Shown one piece after another: positions 1-12,200 of a stretch of 64,000 nt of DNA. The notes under the pieces are model-generated. The model was not told the DNA's origin. It did not search any database and saw only the letters and a list, made by a program, of their open reading frames with translations. Positions within the stretch are counted from its first letter, which is position 1; every line of letters starts with the position of its first letter. Source of the DNA: Hanleya hanleyi (lineage: Eukaryota > Mollusca > Polyplacophora > Lepidopleurida > Hanleyidae); assembly GCA_036873755.1 (NCBI GenBank), contig JAVTVY010018719.1, forward strand, positions 16,900-80,899. The letters are read 5' to 3'. Position numbers and translations under genes: made by a program.

Positions 1-2940
1 ATCTAACATTTACTTCTGCCAGTAAAGCCCCTCATTCTTACTTCTTGGACTGACTGTGGCAACAACTCAAACTAAATGTCACCATGGCCATAATGGAATC
101 TCCCGATAGCCAATCACTCCTATCCACTTAACATTCAACATTCTCACATCGTGCCCCTCAAATTTTCCCTCCACCCAGCTTCAGTCTTATACTCGCCCAT
201 AATTGTCTCAGAGTTACTGGTCACATGCGTGAAAATGAACTGAATTCATATCCAAACATGCATGTTTTTGTTTTGCATTCTTCTCCGCTCTAAATAGATT
301 AGAGGTCCGGGATTTGTTGTTCTCTTGGCTCTTCATTGTGACGAACTCTAATTAGATGAGAACACCAAAATAGGATTGAGTAATATTGCAGGTGCTGAGA
401 ATAAATTATCATTTACTGTATTCACACTTTCTGCCTCCAATACATGTACATGTTCAGTGTGTTCATGATGCAGTCACTGCTAAATCCATGAACTGGCTAC
501 ATGGTAATCACTAAGCCAATAAGTGTACAACAAGGTCATACAAATATACTACCTTTGTAATCACCAGTCAAAGAAGAGTTTTAAAGTAAATCCCTATCTC
601 TTAACCTAGAGAAGGGAGATAACCCACTATAAAACTCGGGCAAAAACATGGAAAATGGTCGCCAAAGCCCAAAAATCTCCAGCGGACTACATGTATCTTA
701 TAAGTAAAATTGAAGCATACGTCACATGTAGTTTGTACCTGTATTTATTTGATGGCTGTTTAGTCTGAAATCTGCACACAGACTCCATTGTCACCAAATA
801 CAGAAGACATGGGCCTATATATAATTTGTTATTCTAACCTATTGATTTTCTATTCTGAGAGTGGGAAGTGGAGATATTGTGTGATAATGACATCAGATGG
901 AACATTTCCTTAATTTCACTCGCGACAGGCCAGCAATATTTTACCACACCGCTAATATTACATGAATGATGGGGTAGTTCCTTATTTATCCCTTGGTGTG
1001 AAACCCTTAGTGCTTGTGAGCCATTGAATGGTAATACAACACTGGGTCTCTGCTCTCAATGTACAATGTCTGGTACTCATCCATGCATCGTGGTTGGACA
1101 TGTAATATTATCTTTACAGGTACGAGTATACTATACGGTAATCAGCAGTATTATACCTCATACTAGAATTGTTCATCCTGATTGATCTTAACTCAGTCAC
1201 AGGATATTCTGTAATTCCCGATATGAAGAAATATTACACGTTATACAATACATGCTCTCGTGGTCATCTTGAGGCAATAGCATTCAGTCTCGAGTGAGCG
1301 AGTACTAGTTCTAGTACAACAGCTGACTATGTACACATACATGTATCATTTTCTAAGAAATATATTTTAAACAATGATTAGATGAACATGTATGTATCTT
1401 GGTTTTTAAGACTGCTTGAAATGACAAGTATGAAAGGGATTGGAGTCAAAAAATTAGGTTTTTTTCATGTGCCCATGCATCATAATGCACGTTGGGTATT
1501 GTTCTTCATCTCATAGATAAAAAAAATGACAGACATGTGTATTTGACACCTGAAATTCTACCGTTCGGTTCTTCCACATAAAGTAGGCCTATTTGAGCAT
1601 ACACTTGTTTCAGCTGAGGTACTATTTTATTACCAAACCGCACAAAAGAGTTCCAAAATGGTCATTTCAAACATCACTTGACCAATTGCGGCCAAAATCG
1701 TTTGGTGAAACACAACTTGAGAATTTTTTGATGTGCACTTGGTCAAGTGCAAATATCGCCCTTGCAAAGGTCCAGTCAAGTGAGGTTTGATGAAATCGGC
1801 CCAGGTCGTATCAGAGGCAGGGTTGAAGTAGGTAGCCTGAAAAGAATTCCTGTAAAGCCTTCGCTGAAATTTACTCTTGTAGGATATAGTAGGTACAGTG
1901 AGTTTGCTTGGAGAACTAGTGAATCATTGAAATGTTGAAATTTTCAACCTGTAGCTTTCAACTGGTAAAAAAGGAGAGCTTTATATCTCCTTGGCTGGAG
2001 GTTTGGGTTGAACTGTTTCCAACTTAGAGAAGATCCTGCTATGTTGAAGTGCCAAAATAAACCTGGTATATCCATCTAACCAGTTATTAGTGTATGCCAT
2101 GTCAGTTCTGTTGGCTATCCCTAGAAGCCAGACTGGACTCATTTGAGGGGTTTAAACATCTGGGTAATGTATTTAAAACTGTCGGCCAGTAATGAGCTGG
2201 CTCTATTCCTGTGCCTGAGTTTTGGCCACATGGCCGACCCCCCACTTACCACAACTTGCCAGACTTAACGTAGGTTATCAATCTCTGGTACATCTTTTAT
2301 CTCCTTCACCTGAGCATCTATATCTAGCTCATAACCATGAATGTTAAGGTTCATGTCTGACACCTAATCTGGCCAAGTAGCAAGGTAATATGTACTGAGG
2401 GGAACATCACATTGACCTGCATGGGCTTTTAATATACATGGAGTTTTCCGCTGGTTTGTAAAACTTAACTTGAATACCACCACTTAACTTTAGAGATGTT
2501 TGAGCTTGCTTTGCATGTGTGTGTGTAAATCACTAACACACATGGCCTCAACTTGGAAGCAGTCACTTACATGTATCAGGATGTTCGGCTCTGACATGCT
2601 TTTCTTGGAGCTACACTGTGGAGGTTTGAAGATGGAACAATTTATATGTCGACATTTTCATTCATATGTATAACTAGGGAATATCTTCACTTTCTGATCA
2701 CCACTATATGTAATATGTTATTCACAGTCTCTGGACTATGCATTACCATGCTCATCTTTAGGCCAATCAGCAGAATTCTTACAAAACGGGGTACCTGTAT
2801 ATGCAGCTCTCGCCATTGCATCGTTATCCGCGATTGGTCGGGTTCACATCTATACACCTATTGACAGTGCACATTAGAAATGGAAGGGGAGTTGAGCCTT
2901 TTATCAATCCACCACCGTTCAATACTGCATACCTGCCAGC
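1..2940. other. Upstream flank, no gene seen
   Basis: AT-rich non-coding sequence upstream of the HNRNPK gene. Only short open frames without recognisable similarity are present. Several copies of the palindrome TACATGTA occur (for example near 442, 691, 1338 and 2568). I see no RNA gene or clear mobile element here. Confidence 0.5.
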
Positions 2941-2945
2941 AGCTT

Positions 2946-3187
2946 ATTGGTTCCCCATTTTCTCGTTACAGGTATATAATCACATTGCCAGGTGTACAAG
3001 TCAGCAGTCTATCTTAGAGGACGACCCAGCAGAGCAGCACCAGCAACCTTAGTCTACAGTCCGACACTATCTACGGCAATCTCCCCCCCCCCCCAGGTAA
3101 CCTCACTCCCCTGCCCAGGCGTGACGCAGACCGAGCGATTACCAGCCCTTGCAGCCCCCAGCAGACCAGCACACCTGAACTGCAAAC
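2946..3187 (+). promoter_or_regulatory. HNRNPK: Candidate HNRNPK promoter and 5' UTR (upstream first exon)
   Basis: An inverted CCAAT box (ATTGG, 2946-2950) is followed 23 bases later by TATATAA (2973-2979), which would place a start site near 3000-3010. The sequence from there to the ATG at 3188 is less AT-rich than its surroundings, includes a C-run at about 3083-3096, and would form a 5' UTR of roughly 180 bases. This is positional inference; an upstream non-coding exon spliced into this stretch (for example after the C-tract AG near 3098) is equally possible. Confidence 0.3.
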
Positions 3188-3230
3188 ATGTCGCATGATG
3201 ATGGCGGTCTGAATCAGGATGAGATGGAAG
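3188..3230 (+). CDS. HNRNPK: HNRNPK coding exon 1 (upstream version)
   Basis: Encodes [14 protein letters not shown] plus the first base of a glycine codon, then donor G|GTATGT. Phase 1 fits the acceptor at 27566. The acidic composition fits the N-terminus of hnRNP K. The ATG is the first in the exon; CAAAC precedes it. An identical copy of the donor and the next 195 intron bases lies 939 bases downstream. Confidence 0.75.
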
Positions 3231-6200
3231 GTATGTAAACCAATTTCCTGTATGTACTCAGGACATGTTCATGGTTGATTGTCATTTGACATGTCCTGTG
3301 TTCATTTCCTACCTTAATTGATTGATCTACCTGCTGAAAGTGATATCATTGCGATGGCATTAACATGTGGAAAGGTATATTTGAGAAATTCCATATTTTA
3401 CCTAACCACACCTATCACATTTGTCATGACTAGCACTTCCACAGTCAATCCATCATTCCCCCTATATATAGATATGTACATACAGTAGTTTCTCTACTAA
3501 CCCAATCACAGGAAGTGACATTGGGGCCACCTTAAAATGTTAATAATATAATCCTTTATTCCTTCATTATTTAAACAATTTGAGGTGGTTGAATTCAATA
3601 GATTGAGTTATTAGAGGATTTAAAATACTACCATGTCATCTTGGAGATGTGGATTTCTGTAGTTGTGCCGAGGCTACCCATCCATCTTTTGCATTTTTCT
3701 CAGAAGAATTTCGTGCAAGACATATACACATGTACTTGCTCGTATCTCTTCAATAGTAAATGCCATACATAAGGCATGGCCCTGTCTGACTGGAGCCAGA
3801 TTTCTACATGTCCAAGGATGTCCAAGTTAATTCTACATTTTCCCAGCTTCCCATCATGACATCATCATCACCCGAGATGAAACCTACAACAGCAGGAACT
3901 CTACAGTAGCCATTAATTATCAACTGTCCTATATGATTGATTACTCCTCTGATTTTGCTCGGCATATTTCTGTACTTAAGTCTTTCTGGAATGTTCTGCA
4001 GACAGATATATGTACATGTATAGCACATACAAGGCGACCTGTCCATAGTTTTTGGAGACTTCCGTCTGCAGTGAACTATATATTTAAATCGCAGAGGAGT
4101 TGGGAGATTTACATGTACGTATTCCATCATTACATATGGAATTTGACTTGGAAATGTTTAAGTTTGAGGGTATGTAAACCAATTTCCTGTATGTACTCAG
4201 GACATGTTCATGGTTGATTGTCATTTGACATGTCCTGTGTTCATTTCCTACCTTAATTGATTGATCTACCTGCTGAAAGTGATATCATTGCGATGGCATT
4301 AACATGTGGAAAGGTATATTTGAGAAATTCCATATTTTACCTAACCACACCTATCACATTTGTCCCTCCAATAATTCAATCACGGGAAGTGAAATTTCCC
4401 ACAATAAAATTTGGGGGTGGTCAAATTTATAACAAAAAGTTGACAAATGGTACAAAATCATGTGGATAATCTATTATTCCTTTGTTATTTCAATGATTTG
4501 AGAGAGTGTTGAAATTTATTAGGACAGCCGAATGAAATTTGCCCCCAAACTTGGGGCTGATTGAAGTTTGATAGGGGGATCAACTTATTAGAGGGATTAG
4601 CGTGTTATTTGGGCACCCAGACGTGTACCTTTCATGGGAATCTAAACTCACACTCGTAAAACCTGACGAACCTGTGGAAATCAACACTTGTCATGATCCC
4701 GCTGTGTGAACTTGAATAGTTGCAGGATCCTGTCTTATCCGACACAATATAGTGGTTCAATGTGTGACTGGTCTCGAAAGGTTTTGCTTTATCAAGGTAC
4801 TGAGGAATCATTATGTACATGCCCGGGGCCATAGGGGTTTCAGGCTGCGAGCCGCCTTTTGCGGGGGGAGGAAGAATTTTTGTCGTACTAATGCCGTTTT
4901 CTGATAGACTGAGCATGGTATGTACCTCTTTTTCTCTGAAAGGAATCCCCAATCTGTCGTTTTCAAATGACAGCAAACCAGCCCTGAAGATGAAGATAGC
5001 CTGGCTATGGCCCTGATCTGTCTCTTGTATTCATACATGTATGAAATATGCACATATGTGTACACATTGATTGTATCGAAGTTTCTTTGTCAACATCAGC
5101 TTCCGTTTTAAATGCACGTGTCCGCGCACCACCATTGCCATTATTCAAGAGAATGCTGCTTTCCTAGTTTTTAAACAGCATTGATCTTGCCCGGCGATAT
5201 TGTCTTTTGTGTACATGTGTAGGCTGGTCTGAGAGGCTGGATGTCATGCCGGTATTGTCCCCCCTTTGTTTAAGTTCGGCCAATATCAGGGGCGGTTGAT
5301 TGTTAAGGACAGTAGAAATTGGTTTTCTTGCTGTGATAAGGAGCTGGGCTGTGAGATTGATAGTGCCTCCATGCTGGCCTGATGGAGATGGAGTAGCCAC
5401 ACCTATACAATGGAGCCCGAGAGGTTGGTGCTGACTGGCCTGCCTCAATGCCCGGCCCAATGCCTGTCTCAATGCTGCTCTCCCAGCTATTGATTATCAT
5501 TAACTCAGCCCGTCTCCAAGGATTCACTTGCCTCCATTATGAAGCCTGTCCGTGGCCCTATTGTGCTCACCTGAATCACCCGTGGCAAAATGACAGGTAT
5601 TAAAACGAGAACGCCAACTCCTAATCTTTTAAAGTGGAAGGCGAAAATTATGATGGAACATCGAGTTAATGGCAATTTATTTGGAAGCTGGAACGTTAGG
5701 ATATTGGGCTTGTTGATTTGTCGTATGTTTTTCGGGGCCCTGGCGCTTAACGCTGGCAGCGCTACTAGTACTTGATGACTGGATGACTGAAGACCAGTGC
5801 CCAGCAAGGTGTGTCTTCATCCCATATTGCAGGGAGAAGAGTCCAATCTGGTGCCAGACCTGCTGTCAATATGACTTAGTCATGCAAGCCAAGTGAATCT
5901 ATTCAGGTGACTGCCTGGCATGTGTGTTGTCCCACCCATGAAAACGCCAAACATAAACCATTATATGAGTACACACCGCAGCACCAATCCATATGGGACT
6001 GGGGACACATTAAAGGTTTTCAAGGCTGGAGTGTTTAGCTAAATTGATAAGCCCTCAGTACCTGTCCAAACTCGGACTCGCTGATGAACTGAATCATCCT
6101 GTTAATGTCCCACTAAAGAGTAGGCAGTCTGGTCAAGCGTAGCTGAATCAATTCCATACCATGTTCACTCATGGGGCAAGTTTTCCCACATTCTGCAGCG

Positions 6201-9200
6201 ATGCTGTGGTTGCCATGGTCGTTAACACTTCATAAAGTCTGTTACAACAAAGCTGAATTTAATGCACTTCATTATTACAGCGTACTATAAACAGCTCCAT
6301 CACATTCAGCTAGCCACATTGTAAAAATTTGTAGCTTCATACAACCAAATCATCAATTAGTCTATAAGTTTTAAGAGATCCCAAAATATATATTATTGCT
6401 GTATTTCACCCTCATTTTAATTTTTGAGATTGAATTAAATATTGCAAAGTTTCGTCATGTGATTGCTGACCTTTAATATATTTATCTTTCATATTTCTTT
6501 TCTGTAAATATTTTCCAATATTTTATGCAATTACACAAATCCCGTATTCAAACACAGCATCACATGTCTGGAATAACCCTGTTCATTAAAACCGTCACTC
6601 AGGGATTTTCTCTCTATCCATTTAGAGCTTAGAATTTGAAGTGGTGTGGCTGGCTAAATACTGAGCGATCAGATATTGTGTTGAGCACAAAATCACAAAT
6701 GGGATTGATTAATTGCGATATAAGCCCTGAGGGAATGGATGATATTGATAGTGTCGGAGCTGTAGATTTACACTTAATATCCCTGCCCTATATAACCCCT
6801 TCCCTCCCAGGGATTTCCCATCTCTCACACCCAACCATTTCTCCTTTCTCCGACCAGTCATTTGACACTTTCTCCCGCCCATGACATTCCTTCTTTCTCT
6901 CGTCCATGTCATTTCTCTTTTCTCTCGCCCAGTCATTTCTCCCTTTTACACCATTGACACTCCTGCTTTTTCCCACCCATGATATTTCTCCGTTCCCCCA
7001 CCCATGTCATTTCTCCTTTCTGCTACTCCTGCCACTTCTCTCTCCCACCCAGTCATTTGACCCTTTTTCCCCACCCAGGACATTACTACTTTCTCCCACC
7101 TATTATTTCTCCTTCTCCCACCCATGGCAATTCTCCTTTATCCCATGTAATTTTGCCTTTCTGCTACCCCTCTTATTTCTCCTACCTTGTCATTTGGTCC
7201 TTTTTACCACCCATGTACTTTCTACTTTCTCCCAAAAATGACATTTCTCCTTTCTCCCAACCATGTAATTTTTCCTTTCTCTCACCCAGTCATTTGACAT
7301 TTTCCCCACTCAGTGACCCAGTCATTTCTCCCTTTTCCCACCCTTGACATTTCTCTCTTTTTCCCAGCTATGACATTTCTCCCGCCCAGTCATTTCTCCT
7401 TCCACTCATCCATGTCATTTCTCTTCTTTCCATACAAGTACATGTTTCCAATTTGGTCTGGAATTACCAACTGCAAGACAAACATGATGAAAATAATCAT
7501 AAACAAAAAGACCTGCATTCTACATGTACATATACACAACCCGAAAACATTGACAAAGAAAGATTTCACTAACTTAAATTCATAATTTGCATAATGTTGG
7601 GAACTATACTGGTCATTCCCACTTAGCATTTCCTTGAAACCTTTACCTGAATAATATACATGGAAAAATTCAATAAAATGAGGAGTCACTACATTCTGAT
7701 ATAGATACCCATCAGTATGTCCTAGATTAACACATTTATGTGGAAATTGGAAAAAAATATACACTTAATTGAAATGTACAATTTTACATTTACTGTATTT
7801 CTTCCAATTATTCAGACGGCAAAACTTAACTTCAGGCATCTATGGAGAGAAATTCTGCTAGATGTAACATTCTACAAATTTCACTGGCTATCTTTTCAGT
7901 TCTTGGGGAAAAAGTGAGTGAATAGAATTTAACGTCGCTTTCAACAATATTTCAGCTATATTACGATGATTCTTGGGTGCCACAGTAGGGTCAGTTGACA
8001 TAGAGATAGTTTTTTTTTTCTGATTCCAAGTCTAAAAATGCGGTTAAAAAAATTAGGATTATTGGCTTGGTGCTTTGGTGGTGCAACAGTACAAAAAGGC
8101 AACATTGGAACCGCACTGTCGCATGTGCATGTAGGAACACCGTCGTGATATGATGTTGAAAGCGATGTTAAAGGTGAATTGCAAAGCAGAGCATAAATTA
8201 ACCATAAAACTTTGCCAGACCATCGGGCTGGTATATTTCATTATACAAAGCTGAAATTCTTGAATTATAACCAGCCAGTCGGGCTGGTTAGCTAGATTTA
8301 GAACTAAAGTCAACCAAACCAGTTCTGAATTCACCAGCAACGGGCTGCCGGGCTTGTGGCAATTTCGAGCCCTGCAAAGGTCTTCATATTTTTTAGCCCG
8401 TCCGTCGGTCAGTCCGTCCGTAAACAATTCTTGTTATCGCGATTTCTCAGGAACTACTTGATGGATCTTTCTCAAATTTGGTACACAGGTTCCCCTTGGG
8501 GTCTAGTTACCTTTTTTGCAAGATACCTTTTTTGGTCCGCTTTGAAAATCCAATATGGCCACCAGGCAGCCATCTTGGATTTTCTCATGAAACCTTTGTT
8601 ATCGCGATTTCTCAGGAACTACTGCATGGATCTTTCTCAAATTTGGTACACAGGTTCCCCTTGGGGTCTAGTTGTGCAAGATACCTTTTCTGGTCCGATT
8701 CGAAATCCAATATGGCCACCAGGCAGCCATCTTGGATTTCCCCATGAAACCTTGTTATCGCGATTTCTCAGGAACTACTGCATGGATCTCTGTTAAATTT
8801 GGTACACAGGTTCCCCTTGAGGTCTAGTTGTGCAAGATACCTTTTCTGGTCCAATTCGAAAATCCAATATGGCCACCAGGCAGCCATCTTGGATTTCTCC
8901 ATGAAACATTGTTATCGTCATTTCTCAGGAACTACTGCATGGATCTTTCTCAAATTTGGTACACAGGTTCCCCTTAGGGTCTCGATATGCAAGATACCTT
9001 TTTCGGTCCGATTCCAAAATCCAATATGTCCATCAGGCGGCCATCTTGGATTTCCCCATGAAACTTTGTTATTGCGATTTCTCAGGAACTACTGCATGGA
9101 TCTTTGTTAAATTTGGTACACAGGTTCTCCTTGTCGTCTAGTTGTGCAAGATACCTTTTCTTGTCCGATTCGAAAATCCAATATGGCCAACAGGCGGCCA

Positions 9201-12200
9201 TCTTGGATTTTCCCATGCAACTTTGTTATCGTGACTTCTGAGGAAGTACTGCATGGATCTTTCTCAAATTTGGTACACAGGTTCCCCTTAGGCTCTAGTT
9301 GTGCAAGATACCTTTTTCGGTCCGAATCGAAAATCCAATATGTCCACAAGGCGGCCATCTTGAATTTCCCCTTGAAACATTATTATCGTGAATTCTCAGG
9401 AAATATTTCATGGATCTTTCTGAAATTTGGTACACAGGTCCCACATGGGGCCTAGTTGTGCAAGATACCTTTTTTGGTCCGATTCGAAAATTCAAGTTAC
9501 GCTTCAAATTAATACGGTATTCCCGAGTTGTGACGTTGCATCACAAGAGTCGGCAGATCAAGCGGGGGGGGGGGCATATTCTATATATTGAATATAGAGA
9601 ATATCCATACCTTCACCTTCCATATCAAGGAGTTCAAATAATTCGGAACTAAAATGTATTTCTTCAAATTTTAAATCAGTTTTCTTTAGTCGATGCAGTA
9701 GCAAATGAACTGCCCTACCCTTTCGTCTGCCAGCGGGTCGGCTATATGAAGGGACATCACTCTTGTGACTCAACGTCACAACTCGACAACTGTAGACTAC
9801 TGCATGTTTCGATCCAAGGGAGATAATCAGGATTCAGGCACTTTCGAAGTTTCAACATTACTGCGTGGACCGGATCCCTTCAGTATTAAGTATTGTACCA
9901 TCTTACTATTTTCCAGCATGATATCTTAAAAGAGATATCACAAACTAGCCCAGTAAACAGAACAGAATTAGCATTCGTTCCTAATTATAAAATCTTAAGT
10001 ATGTTTCATAGCTCATGCCAAAGTGTCAAAGAGATTGGTTTTCGCTTCCAGTACCCAATGATGACACGTGCAAAAAAATAAATAAACAAAAATACTACAA
10101 AACGAAGGCGAAGGATCCTCCATACATGTACATTCACTTTCAGATTAACTTTGCTCATTTCTCTTGTATTATACATGTAACAACCGACATAAGTACAGTT
10201 TCTAGAAATCTTGAAACTCCTGAAACTTAAGATTATATCTTCGTGTTTTTCAGTGTCCCTTTTTTCGATCTTTTTCGCTCAGATTTGAAATTCTGTAAAC
10301 AAAATTACAAATCAATCATTTGTTCTAGTAACAATGGACAAAAAGATCCTCTTGTCATTAGCTTACAATTATCGGACAATGGTGGGCGCCAAGATCCTTC
10401 AGGATCTCTCGGACAATGGTGGGCGCCAAGATCCTTCAGGATCTCTCGTCTTTTTATGTTCTTCGTGGGTTGGTTAATGTTGGAATATCAACCCTTTTAC
10501 TTCTTTTGGTTTCATTTGAAGTATTTTGTCTCCTAGTGTCTTCAGAAAAGTGCACCAAAGTTGATCTCGCAAGCCCGGATGATTTCAGAAATGAAATCTG
10601 CATCGCTTATCTGCCCTTGTATGATGCTGGTTTGTGACGTCGCATCAGACCACCTGGTCAGACGTCAATACTTGTAACGTTAGTCTTCGGGAGACAGATC
10701 TGACATGACATCACAAGAAAGGAAAGATCAGCGATGACGTTTTGCAAATCGGAATTCAGCTGTGCTTGGGGTACCAACTTTTTGAAAGCTTCTAGCAGAC
10801 AAACTACTTCAAATTAAATCAAGGGAAGTAGTCGACATACCAATATTTCTATCGTTATTCAACCTTTTTAAAATATGAAACTGAGAATCTAAAAACCTTT
10901 GCAGTTCACCTTTAAATCGTGTTCACTCGCTCTCAAAATGATTAACCTAAACATGTAAACTAAACATTCTGATCAGGTTAACCGCCCCAATAACTCTGGG
11001 TGAAAAAGTGGATGTGTTTTCTCGTTGAGAACTACTCGTACATGTAAATTGGATATGTGTAATATATGTGTGGTGCAGCAGGGCTTTATATTACGCTAAT
11101 TTGGGCACACCATCTATTAGATTAGGCTAATGTGCCCAAATTAAAAATACATATAAGATGGATTAATAACCGGATGCAAATTGCTGAAAAAGTTAAAAAA
11201 GTAACCAGTTATTAATTTCCTGTTGAATACTTGCCAACAAACTACATATTTTGTACATTTTTAGAATTCTTTCTCTCCCCAAACTTCATATAATTTGGGC
11301 ATATTTAATTTGGGTACACCCTTAAACGGTCTGAACAACATGTAATATAAAGCCCTGTGCAGGGAGAGTGGTGGTACTGTAGTTGTGCATGTGTGTGAGG
11401 AGGGGGGCTGATGGCCATGGTTGTAAGATTTGTTGATATTTTAGTAGGTTAGAGGGTTGAGGGATGTTCAGTCTGTTACATGGCAGTGATAACAGTATCA
11501 CTGAAACCTATAAAGTGAAGAAGAATGAGAGGAGAGATGAGAAAGGAGATGATTACACAGAGCAGGGAACAGATAAACTGTCAGAAATATGATGTATACG
11601 GGCGGGTTTATGCATAAAATGGCTCTATTTATATATGTTGAAGGCTATCGTTGATATGATTGTGGAAGTTCTGCTTTTGGTAGTCTTCAGGGAACACGTT
11701 ATTTGCAGCCTTGTCCATTTTCAAGTGATGGTGAGGTGGATGAAAACAGCTTGACAAAAAGGAACATACTGCCTAATTGACAGACACACTTTAATGTTCA
11801 ATCAATTATTGACAAAAAAGTAATCGATGTTCATATTGAAATTGTATTTGTTTGAGGGTTTTTTTTTTTTTTTTGTCTCTAACCTGCATTGACCCACTTT
11901 TTGCAATAGTCTCTTACATATACAGTCTGATGTCAACAGTATCATTACACTTCAAGGTGACTAGGCTCACAATCTGATTGGGTAATACCAGTTGTCAGAT
12001 TTCCATCAGCACTCCCATAAAATGATTTGTGGGAGTCCAACAGGGAGTCCTACAAGTTTGTGAGGAAACTGTATAGAAGTGATAACTTTGGATTCTCATA
12101 AGATTCTTCTAAACTCTGAAGAATAGTAAGACCTGAACCGACTAAATCGCTCTATTCTGTAATCTTTCAGGGGTCGAAATTAACACCTGTCCACCCGTTT

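Noticed and set aside
6906..7347. Ser/Pro/Phe-rich ORFs of 111 and 122 codons
   Set aside because: Low-complexity translation of the C/T-rich array in intron 1.
8356..9455. Series of 89-146 codon ORFs
   Set aside because: They are produced by the 157-bp tandem repeat, whose length rotates the reading frame; the encoded phrases simply repeat.
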